This document shows positions 5,549 to 11,530 of a DNA stretch of 11,530 nucleotides, one piece after another. The DNA lies in contig CP070627.1 in assembly GCA_020355945.1 (NCBI GenBank), positions 8,659,524-8,671,053 on the forward strand. Reading direction: 5' to 3'. The stretch's first letter is position 1. Every line of letters starts with the position of its first letter. Both the position numbers and the translations under genes were made by a program. The notes under the pieces were generated by a model. It had not been told where the DNA came from, did no database searches, and saw only the letters and a program-made list of their open reading frames with translations. Source of the stretch: Candidatus Aminicenantota bacterium (lineage in GTDB: Bacteria > Acidobacteriota > Aminicenantia > UBA2199).

Positions 5549-8545
5549 TTAAAGCTTTTGATTATTCGATTCGGATTCTTTTAAAAATCTCTGAACCTTC
5601 TCAATGTTTTCAATATTAAACAATGCAAAATCAATAAAAATATACTCAAGAAAAGATTCCCCCAATAACAAAAAATGAAGAGAGAATGCAATGTTAAATA
5701 AAAAGTTGTGAAAAGGGACGAAAAGGCTTGCAATAAATATTGTATAAAAAATATAAACAATAATCATTTCTTTTAGATCCTTTTCTCTATAAAAAGTAAT
5801 AAGAATAGTGGCTAATCCCCCTGAAGAATAAAACCAAATCTTTTTGTCGTATTCTCCTCGAATAATAAAATACAAAATAAAACCTAATAAAAAAAATAAA
5901 ACAAATTGAAAGAAGAGAAAATTCACGGTAAATGGGTCAAACAAAAACCTATAAAAACCATTCGATGTTGCTCCCAAATGATATTGAATAAAACCAACAA
6001 TTCCAATAAGAGATGTTAACCAATATATTGATAATCCAACCAGAGCCCAAAACTCTCCACCAACTAAATCACAAGTTTTATACCAAAAATTATTCAAATT
6101 TATTTTCTTTTGCCAATGCCTTTTCAGCCCCCCTCTTGTGGCTGTTTTCCCTATAAAACCAATCAAATTAAATTCATGAAATGGAATTTCTTTTTCCACC
6201 AGGAATCCTGTAGTGAGATATCGAAAACGGTTATCAACTTGGTCTAGACGTTTTTTACATCCTTCCAAATTCCTCGCGATCCAATTTGCAGAATAAAAGC
6301 ATATCAAAATAGCTAATTTTTTACCATTCTCTGTTTCAGGCAATTTCCATCGCCATCCCCATTCTTCAAATTTCGCATCTATTTCCTTTCTTGTTTTTTC
6401 ATCCAGGAATCCAATTTCAGTTCTATCCAGGAAATCATAAAATCCATCAAGCTTTGACATCAGGAAAAGCGCATATGCTGCCAATTCCCTGATATACTCA
6501 TCGGAATTCTCTATTAATAAATGCCCTAAAATCTCTAAGTTACCGACCTCTTTCAAACCATCGATGATATTCTTCTTTTCATTCTCTGGTAACCTCAGTG
6601 AAAATAATCTATTGATAAAGTATTTCTGTTTTGAACTGATTTTTGAGAAAAATTCCGCCAGGTTAAAGCGTTTTAGGTTGTCTAAAATCACTTCGTCCAG
6701 ACTTTCATCTCCGGCATGAAGCAGCGAAAATATCACTTGCTGGAATGCCTCATCCGGGATTTTCCAATTCAACATTTCAAATAAAAGGTTTTTTGCCCGT
6801 TTGGCATGGAACCACCTGGGATTGGCGGCAATGAAACCCAGTTCTTCGATGACCTCTTTTCCCGGGTTCTCCTTAATAAAATGATGTGCCAATTCCATAA
6901 TATCCTTTGCCAAATAAGGATTGGGCACTGCGCATTGGGTTAAGGCGCTAAATAAAATTGGATTTGGATTTCTTTTATTTATGAAATCGTCCTTAAAATC
7001 GGCGATTAAATCTTCCAAAATCGCATTGGCATACTCTTTGTTTTTGTTGAGCCCTATGTACAACAAAAGTACTTCTTTCCACTTTTCCGGGTCCTGGTGA
7101 TACAGTTCAAGCATATCATGGTAACCTTTTTCTTTATCCAGGTAAGAGGCAGAGAAAAATTCCATAAAGGTCCGGTGGGGGAAACGGTAATCTGTGGCCG
7201 GGATAAATTGCAGCAGACCGGAATTTTGAATGATTTCCTTCTCCATCAACGGATATTCCTCGACTTTTAAGCTCAATTTTTCCATCTCTTCTCGAACGAT
7301 AGGATGTAAAACCTTTTCATCGATTAATTCATCGTTGATATCAGCCGTACTGACATGCTCGAAGGCCACCCGGTTTAAGACAGCAATCTTTTGATGGGAT
7401 TCAAATCTGTTAGCCCGATCTCGCTGTTGACTTTGGTCCCATTCTTCCAATAAAGCTCGTGTACATTTTTCGTAAAAATCTACCCGGTTGTCCGGCAGCG
7501 TATACTTAGGTAATGAATAGAGAAAAGTAATAATAGTCAGCATTAAAGGATTGGAAGCCAATTCGGATAAATGGGCTTTGCCGTTGATCATATCAAACAG
7601 TTCATGAGAGGATTTTTTCCCTTCAAATTTCCACAGGGATAAGAATTTGAGGATTGCAAAGGGTGTAAATGGAGCCATGCTGATTTTGCAGGGCTTCAAC
7701 TGGTCAAAGGCAAGTTCGCTTTGGTAAAGGGCGGTTCGTGATGAAATAGCCGCGGGAATTTGAGGGTGTGTGCCTAAAAAAGTATTTAATAATCTGGCAG
7801 CGGATTCTCTTGCAGACCTGTCCAACTCATCATACCCATCAAATAAAAGAAATAATTTACCTTTGTATAGATTCTCCTCTACAAATTTTTCAGCAGTGGT
7901 GTCATCCTTATTGCCTTTTTCGAACTGGTAGTATTTTAATGTTTCTACAATTTTTTCTTTTAACTCCTTTTCATTTTTTATTCCTTTAATATCGGAAAAG
8001 TTCATTAAAACAGGAACCGCCTGGATTTCTTTATCAAATTTCCTCAAAGTTCTAGTTTTTTTTATTCCTTTAATATCTGTAAATTTCTCTATAACAGGAA
8101 CCAACTGGATTTCTTTATCAATGGTCCAGAGGGTTCTGGCAATTACCCGCATGGCAATGGTCTTACCGCTTCCGGGTTTTCCCAGCAGCAGCAGCCGTAA
8201 TCCTCGATTCTTTTTAAACTCCCGTACCAGGTAAACCTCTAGCTCTTCCCTTTGGGTGGCTTTTTTGGTTTCGAAATTGATGGGAACTAAAATATCGGTT
8301 AAGGTCTGGTCTTCTTTCATCCAGGGATGAGAAATACGGAGGGTTCGATCTTCTAATGTTTGCCTGTAGGTTTCCAAACCTGTTTTTTCCTTTTTCCGCC
8401 TCCTTGATAATGCAAACATTCTAAACCCGGGCTTTAGCGCACCTTTTAAAAGGCCTTTAATAAAAACAAAAATCACCGCTGCAATAAGAGAAGCGATGAC
8501 TCCCAGGATTAATACAGTTAACGGATCACTTAAATCAATTTTCAT
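5549..8545 (-). CDS. Membrane-anchored NACHT NTPase with C-terminal membrane domain
   Basis: A 998-residue STAND-class ATPase, expected to switch between an ADP-bound resting state and an ATP-bound active state. Order of parts: one membrane segment (about 8-31); a basic linker; the NACHT domain with Walker A GKPGSGKT (122-129), Walker B LLFDGYDELD (to 242), an SSRT sensor motif and NPLMLT; FPHRTFMEFFSASYL at the end of the NTPase module; a helical, HEAT-like stretch (roughly 500-750); and about five hydrophobic segments from 832 to 965. The start at 8545 is chosen because GGAGG lies 7 nt upstream; a TTG 27 nt earlier has no such site. Residues 143-198 hold a 28-residue tandem duplication. No nuclease or protease effector is recognised, so the membrane part may be the output. 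Immunity or signalling is inferred from the family, not shown. Confidence 0.9.
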   Translation of the reverse strand: MKIDLSDPLTVLILGVIASLIAAVIFVFIKGLLKGALKPGFRMFALSRRRKKEKTGLETYRQTLEDRTLRISHPWMKEDQTLTDILVPINFETKKATQREELEVYLVREFKKNRGLRLLLLGKPGSGKTIAMRVIARTLWTIDKEIQLVPVIEKFTDIKGIKKTRTLRKFDKEIQAVPVLMNFSDIKGIKNEKELKEKIVETLKYYQFEKGNKDDTTAEKFVEENLYKGKLFLLFDGYDELDRSARESAARLLNTFLGTHPQIPAAISSRTALYQSELAFDQLKPCKISMAPFTPFAILKFLSLWKFEGKKSSHELFDMINGKAHLSELASNPLMLTIITFLYSLPKYTLPDNRVDFYEKCTRALLEEWDQSQQRDRANRFESHQKIAVLNRVAFEHVSTADINDELIDEKVLHPIVREEMEKLSLKVEEYPLMEKEIIQNSGLLQFIPATDYRFPHRTFMEFFSASYLDKEKGYHDMLELYHQDPEKWKEVLLLYIGLNKNKEYANAILEDLIADFKDDFINKRNPNPILFSALTQCAVPNPYLAKDIMELAHHFIKENPGKEVIEELGFIAANPRWFHAKRAKNLLFEMLNWKIPDEAFQQVIFSLLHAGDESLDEVILDNLKRFNLAEFFSKISSKQKYFINRLFSLRLPENEKKNIIDGLKEVGNLEILGHLLIENSDEYIRELAAYALFLMSKLDGFYDFLDRTEIGFLDEKTRKEIDAKFEEWGWRWKLPETENGKKLAILICFYSANWIARNLEGCKKRLDQVDNRFRYLTTGFLVEKEIPFHEFNLIGFIGKTATRGGLKRHWQKKINLNNFWYKTCDLVGGEFWALVGLSIYWLTSLIGIVGFIQYHLGATSNGFYRFLFDPFTVNFLFFQFVLFFLLGFILYFIIRGEYDKKIWFYSSGGLATILITFYREKDLKEMIIVYIFYTIFIASLFVPFHNFLFNIAFSLHFLLLGESFLEYIFIDFALFNIENIEKVQRFLKESESNNQKL

Positions 8546-8552
8546 TTTACCG

Positions 8553-8557
8553 CCTCC
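8553..8557 (-). promoter_or_regulatory. Ribosome binding site deciding the NACHT start
   Basis: GGAGG on the minus strand ends 7 nt before the ATG at 8545. It supports that ATG over the upstream in-frame TTG at 8572, which would add MLGASGGGK. Confidence 0.75.
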
Positions 8558-8593
8558 GCTTGCTCCCAACAATTTTACAGTGATTTAAATTAA

Positions 8594-8622
8594 ATTATAT
8601 CCAACCGGAGAGAAAATGGCAA
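8594..8622 (-). promoter_or_regulatory. Sigma70-like promoter of the NACHT gene
   Basis: On the minus strand: TTGCCA (8622-8617), a 17-bp spacer and a perfect TATAAT (8599-8594). The predicted transcript starts near 8587, leaving a leader of about 40 nt that contains the GGAGG site. Confidence 0.65.
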
Positions 8623-9044
8623 CAACACAAGGCCCTAAAAAGCCCCAAAAGGGCAAATTCCAAAAAAGTTGCCTAAAGATTAGAAACTTTTTAGTACTTT
8701 TTTCTTTCAGGACTTTATGCCAAACGGAGCACTTGATAGAACTTCGTTCGGTCATTCTCCCAGTAGGCTGTACGCGTATTACGAATGGATGGGAATGAAA
8801 GAGCTTAGAAAAATACACACCCATCCATTCGCATTATTTTAGTATTTTATCTAATCTTACAACGTATTATGAGCTGTGCCTCCGGCGGCCAAAAACCTTT
8901 TTGAAAAAAGGTTTCTGGACTTCCAAAAACTTTTTATTAGTAGGCTGCCCGAGAATTCAGTAAAGAAGCAATTGTAAATAAACCTTTAATCAAAAGCTTT
9001 TGCGGGGGTCCGTGACCGCTGGGGGCGGTTTTCTCGAAAAGAGC
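8623..9044. other. Gene-free spacer between the NACHT promoter and the molybdenum cofactor cluster
   Basis: No convincing gene. It holds a small hairpin GCCC-N5-GGGC (8642-8654) and a 12-bp perfect inverted repeat (8782-8793 with 8820-8831). A near-perfect AAACCTTTTT/AAAAAGGTTT hairpin lies at 8893-8914; it recalls intrinsic terminators but neither strand has a clean T-run outside the stem. Short frames on both strands here lack ribosome sites. Confidence 0.5.
8782..8831. repeat. 12-bp perfect inverted repeat, 26-nt loop
   Basis: CGAATGGATGGG (8782-8793) and CCCATCCATTCG (8820-8831) are exact complements, about 160 bp upstream of the NACHT promoter. No T-run follows the stem on the minus strand; on the plus strand GCATTATTTTAG follows. 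It could be an operator pair, a weak plus-strand terminator or a small-repeat remnant. Confidence 0.6.
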
Positions 9045-9062
9045 GCCCTGGTCGCCGAGGGC
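9045..9062 (-). terminator. Probable intrinsic terminator of the molybdenum cofactor cluster
   Basis: Immediately after the mogA-type stop codon, the minus strand reads GCCCT-N8-AGGGC, then GCTCTTTTCG. The stem is short and the T-run has only four in a row, so it may be a weak terminator. Confidence 0.45.
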
Positions 9063-9533
9063 TTAGTGTTTTCCGCCGTGGAGCATTTTTTTGCCGTGCT
9101 CCATGATAGGCAATATTAATTGAGTACAAAGCGTCACCGCCTCTACAGAACCAGGAAAATTAATAATAATCGTCTTCTCCCGGATACCACAATATCCCCT
9201 GGAAAATACAGCATTCTTCGTTTGTTTATAAGACTCATACCGCAGCATCTCCGCTACCCCAGGCAAAGCCCTGTCACAAAGCTCCTCTGTCACATCCGGC
9301 GTTACATCCCTGGAAGATATACCCGTACCACCAGTTGTTATAATATAATCCCTACCAATATTTTGTAAAATAGCAGTTTTGATTTGCGCTCCATCATCCG
9401 GTACAATAGTAAGAGAAACATTAGCGTCTATAGAGCTTTCCGTAATAATATCCACAATCGTGGGGCCTGAGACATCCTGGTATTCACCACGAAACGCTCG
9501 ATCAGATACTGTAATAACCGCTACTTCCAGCAT
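9063..9533 (-). CDS. mogA: Molybdopterin adenylyltransferase (MogA/MoaB family)
   Basis: A 156-residue cytoplasmic enzyme of the type that adenylates molybdopterin before metal insertion by MoeA. The family marks are clear: SDRAFRGEYQDVSGP (10-24), TTGGTGISSRDVTPD (66-80) with Asp76 and Asp80, the ALPGVAEMLR segment (89-98) and NFPGS (125-129). The length is normal for single-domain MogA/MoaB proteins. AAAGGAGGT lies 7 nt before the ATG. The start lies 32 bp inside the end of the MOSC gene, pointing to coupled translation, and it is the last gene of the cluster. MogA versus MoaB cannot be settled on sequence alone; MoaB does the same reaction in many lineages. Confidence 0.88.
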   Translation of the reverse strand: MLEVAVITVSDRAFRGEYQDVSGPTIVDIITESSIDANVSLTIVPDDGAQIKTAILQNIGRDYIITTGGTGISSRDVTPDVTEELCDRALPGVAEMLRYESYKQTKNAVFSRGYCGIREKTIIINFPGSVEAVTLCTQLILPIMEHGKKMLHGGKH

Positions 9534-9948
9534 GAATTTTACCTCCTTTGATCACTTTTGTAAAAATTCCCTGTTTGGGCATAATACATTCACCTACCAC
9601 ATTGGATATGGCACAGCCAGTGTGACACTCTTTACCAATTTGAGTAACCTCCAAAACCACACCATCTATAACAATTCGCCCACCAGGTTTGACTTTTGTC
9701 CAATCAATGCCGCGAGTGACAATATTTTCAGCGAAATCACCGTGGTTGATTTCAAAATCACCAGCTTTAGCCCTCATGACATCAATGGCTTCACCTCCCA
9801 ATAAAGAAACCTGACGGTGCCATTCACCCGCATGTGCATCCCCTTTAATCCCATGATTCTCAATACACTCAATCTCCTCTACCGGATGTTTTTGGATTCC
9901 TTTCCTCTCGGATATATTCACGGATTCTATTTCAAATTCAACTTTCAT
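9502..9948 (-). CDS. MOSC-domain protein of the molybdenum cofactor cluster
   Basis: A 148-residue stand-alone MOSC (Moco sulfurase C-terminal) domain. It shows HGIKGDAHAG (32-41), RQVSLLGGEAI (45-55), a GDFAENI segment (70-76), and GKECHTGCAI (105-114) with the conserved Cys108, then Cys121 before MPKQGIFTKVIKGG. Family members bind the cofactor or handle sulfur through the conserved Cys; in bacteria they often lie beside moaC and mogA, as here. The ATG at 9948 is preferred to one 69 nt earlier: GGAGGAGAAG precedes it by 8-11 nt, and the extra residues of the longer form are only read-through of the moaC end. It overlaps moaC by 11 bp and mogA by 32 bp. The exact role, such as tailoring or transfer of sulfurated cofactor, is not known. 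Confidence 0.88.
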   Translation of the reverse strand: MKVEFEIESVNISERKGIQKHPVEEIECIENHGIKGDAHAGEWHRQVSLLGGEAIDVMRAKAGDFEINHGDFAENIVTRGIDWTKVKPGGRIVIDGVVLEVTQIGKECHTGCAISNVVGECIMPKQGIFTKVIKGGKIHAGSSGYYSI

Positions 9949-10387
9949 GTCTGGTCTTCTCCTCCAGTTTGATATTTGAAATTCGCATTTGTTTATCCAC
10001 GGCTTTGCACATATCATAGATGGTCAATGCGGCAATAGAAACAGCAGTTAATGCTTCCATTTCAATCCCGGTTTTGGCATCACAGGTTGCCCTGGATTGG
10101 ATGTCTATTCTATTTTCTTTGATTTCAAAGGAAACATCGATTTTATTGATGGGGATGTTGTGGCAAAGGGGGATAAGGTCAAAGGTTTTTTTCGCACCAC
10201 TGATAGCAGCAATACGGGCCACAGCTAACACATCACCTTTCTTTACCAGGTTGTTTTTTATCATATCGATCGTGCTTTCCTGTAAATAGATGGAACCTGA
10301 CGCGGCAGCTTCCCGGTGGACAATTTTTTTATTGCTGATATCCACCATATGAGCTTCGCCTTTTTGATTCACATGCGTCAATCCCAT
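9938..10387 (-). CDS. moaC: Cyclic pyranopterin monophosphate synthase MoaC
   Basis: A 149-residue cytoplasmic enzyme that rearranges the MoaA product, 3',8-cyclo-GTP, to cyclic pyranopterin monophosphate. Visible family marks are THVNQKGEAHMVDIS at the N-terminus, LIPLCHNIPI with His76, KTGIEMEALTAVS (105-117) with Glu109 and Glu111, and LTIYDMCKA with Asp125 and Lys128. The length is close to the usual 155-160 residues. GGAGG lies 4 nt before the ATG, a short but workable spacing. It follows moaA after a 112 bp gap with its own likely promoter and overlaps the MOSC gene by 11 bp. Nothing catalytic appears to be missing. Confidence 0.95.
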   Translation of the reverse strand: MGLTHVNQKGEAHMVDISNKKIVHREAAASGSIYLQESTIDMIKNNLVKKGDVLAVARIAAISGAKKTFDLIPLCHNIPINKIDVSFEIKENRIDIQSRATCDAKTGIEMEALTAVSIAALTIYDMCKAVDKQMRISNIKLEEKTRHES

Positions 10388-10445
10388 TTAGCCTCCAAAT
10401 CCGTTATTCATACGGGTCACTGTTTCAGTCCTGGAATTAAATAAT

Positions 10446-10454
10446 ATTATACCA
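10446..10454 (-). promoter_or_regulatory. Extended -10 promoter before moaC
   Basis: The minus strand reads TGGTATAAT, a perfect -10 with the extended TGN element; the -35 position is poor (TTTCTT). The -10 sits between AAATAAT and ATTATTT (10439-10460), a 7-bp inverted repeat that could bind a repressor. This would let moaC, MOSC and mogA be expressed apart from moeA-moaA. Confidence 0.5.
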
Positions 10455-10499
10455 TTATTTCTATAAATAAGAAAGTAAAAAACCAGGTGGCGAACAAAA

Positions 10500-11306
10500 T
10501 TAGCCGCCGATTTGCCAATTTTGAGTAGTGACATTGTTGGTACCGCTTTCGGGTTTACACTGGATAGCGTTGATAAGACTTTCTCTTAAATGACTGAAAT
10601 CCAATGGAATTTCAATATCAGAGAAAAGGCATGGTTTTAACTTGCCATCAGCAGTGAGGCGGATGCGGTTGCAGCGTTCACACTTTAACGGCCGCTCTGC
10701 CACATAAGTTCGATCGATGCTGTCAATATTAGTCAAGGAATAATGATTGATACGCTGCAAAGCAAACCCTTTTTCCCGGCAAAACGCCTGCATGGCTTCC
10801 ACTTCATTATCATTAAAACCCGGGATGAGAACCATATTGAGCTTGGTATTTTTAAAGCCGGCTTTGATAACCGCATCGATTCCCCTTAAAACATTTTTGA
10901 TGTCACCGATGCGGGTTATTTCTTTATATTTGTTCGGGTCCAGGGTATCCAGGGAAATATTAATCCTGTCAAGGTCGGCTTTCTTCAAAGAGTGGGCCAT
11001 GTTATCCAATAATACACCGTTGGTGGTAAGGGTTAATTCCCCAAGACCGGGGAGTTTTTTTAATTGCTGCACCAGGAATAAGATGCCTTTTCTCACCAGG
11101 GGTTCGCCGCCGGTGAGGCGAACCTTTTTGATGCCCAGGCGAATTCCTTCCTTGACCACTTCCAGTATTTTTTCATAAGATAGAATATCATTGTGACTTT
11201 TGGGAACCACGCCCTCTTCGGGCATGCAATAGGTACACCTTAAATTGCAGCGGTCAGTAACGGAAATTCTTAAATAATCGATTTGCCGGTTAAATTTGTC
11301 GAACAT
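10500..11306 (-). CDS. moaA: GTP 3',8-cyclase MoaA, short form
   Basis: A 268-residue radical SAM enzyme for the first step of molybdenum cofactor synthesis, GTP to 3',8-cyclo-GTP. CNLRCTYC (Cys20, 24, 27) binds the SAM cluster, TGGEP (65-69) binds SAM, and Cys209, Cys212 and Cys226 in CERCNRIRLTADGKLKPC form the CxxC-x13-C second cluster site. The end, QIGG, is the expected Gly-Gly tail. The usual length is about 320-340: the stretch between NDNEVEAM and the second cluster is only about 40 residues here, so 50-70 residues found in classical MoaA are absent. I recall similar short MoaA-like proteins in anaerobes. The ATG at 11306 is chosen for AAGGAAG about 7 nt upstream and for the family N-terminus; a GTG at 11339 lacks support. 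It overlaps the moeA end by 17 bp. Confidence 0.9.
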   Translation of the reverse strand: MFDKFNRQIDYLRISVTDRCNLRCTYCMPEEGVVPKSHNDILSYEKILEVVKEGIRLGIKKVRLTGGEPLVRKGILFLVQQLKKLPGLGELTLTTNGVLLDNMAHSLKKADLDRINISLDTLDPNKYKEITRIGDIKNVLRGIDAVIKAGFKNTKLNMVLIPGFNDNEVEAMQAFCREKGFALQRINHYSLTNIDSIDRTYVAERPLKCERCNRIRLTADGKLKPCLFSDIEIPLDFSHLRESLINAIQCKPESGTNNVTTQNWQIGG

Positions 11307-11530
11307 AAACAGTACTTCCTTTTGAGACCTGTTGAACACCCCGCGGCACTTTTAATAACCCATTGGCTGTTGACAATGCGGTCAAATGCGCAGACCCATG
11401 GTATTCCACGGGTTCTACCTGGTTTTCCTTATTAAAACGCACCGGTACATATGCGGTTCTTACGGTTCGTTTTCGCTTGAACTCCTTATTCATGACACCT
11501 TTAATAATAGAGGGCGTGTAGTTAAAACCC
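11290..11530 (-). CDS. moeA: Molybdopterin molybdenumtransferase MoeA, C-terminal part, cut by the window edge
   Basis: The last 79 codons of a gene that continues past the right edge. The frame is open to the edge, so the ATG at 11493 is an internal Met and not the start. VEPVEYHGSAHLTALSTANG followed by LLKVPRGVQQVSKGSTVYV matches the pattern of the small C-terminal beta-barrel domain (domain IV) of MoeA: a PV-x-GS segment, an ANGL turn, a VP turn and a KG-x-x-V-x-V strand. MoeA uses adenylated molybdopterin and molybdate to make the active cofactor. Its stop overlaps the moaA start by 17 bp, which fits one operon. A tungsten-specific variant, or a MoeA fused at its N-terminal side to another domain, cannot be excluded from this fragment. 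Confidence 0.75.
   Translation of the reverse strand, partial: GFNYTPSIIKGVMNKEFKRKRTVRTAYVPVRFNKENQVEPVEYHGSAHLTALSTANGLLKVPRGVQQVSKGSTVYVRQI

Noticed and set aside
8585..8824. 79-codon minus-strand frame upstream of the NACHT gene
   Set aside because: It covers the NACHT promoter and the 12-bp inverted repeat, has no ribosome site and shows no recognisable protein features.
9949..10017. Longer MOSC protein starting at 10017
   Set aside because: The extra 23 residues lie over the moaC end in another frame and look unlike a MOSC N-terminus; GGAGGAGAAG supports the ATG at 9948.

Overview
The window is a roughly 11.5 kb, AT-leaning stretch of a bacterial chromosome. Shine-Dalgarno sites of the GGAGG type and sigma70-like promoters are easy to see. 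The organism cannot be fixed from sequence alone. Large membrane-linked NACHT ATPases, exported S41 peptidases, abundant structured intergenic repeats and a shortened MoaA together suggest an anaerobic, Gram-negative, deep-branching lineage (Acidobacteriota/Aminicenantes-like or Desulfobacterota-like). This is inference with low confidence.

Left part (1-4921, all plus strand): an exported S41 serine peptidase (247-1650), then a repeat-rich gap with a large AT-rich inverted repeat (1785-1988). Next is a beta-helix protein with a C-terminal DnaJ-like zinc motif (2193-3431), apparently expressed from a leaderless transcript. A gap follows that holds an array of 63-64 bp palindromic units between two copies of a 53/54 bp direct repeat. 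A two-gene cassette comes next (4078-4921): a small basic protein overlapping a protein with a TIR/nucleoside-deoxyribosyltransferase-like motif pattern. Its promoter's -35 box lies inside the second direct repeat.

Middle (4993-8622): seven 42-bp minisatellite units of exactly constant length, a pyrimidine-rich spacer, then a minus-strand gene for a 998-residue NACHT NTPase. That protein has one N-terminal and about five C-terminal membrane segments, and an in-frame 84-bp tandem duplication inside the NTPase domain. A clear promoter sits 49 bp upstream of its start. The cassette and the NACHT gene converge. NACHT proteins and TIR-like enzymes often serve in bacterial immunity, so this could be a defence-type accessory region, but the sequence does not prove it.

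Right part (9045-11530, all minus strand): a molybdenum cofactor gene cluster, in transcription order moeA (cut by the window edge), moaA (short form), a 112 bp gap with a second promoter, moaC, a MOSC-domain protein and a mogA/moaB-type gene, then a hairpin terminator. Reading frames overlap by 17, 11 and 32 bp. MoaA and MoaC make cyclic pyranopterin monophosphate from GTP, MogA adenylates molybdopterin and MoeA inserts the metal; MoaD, MoaE and MoeB must be encoded elsewhere.
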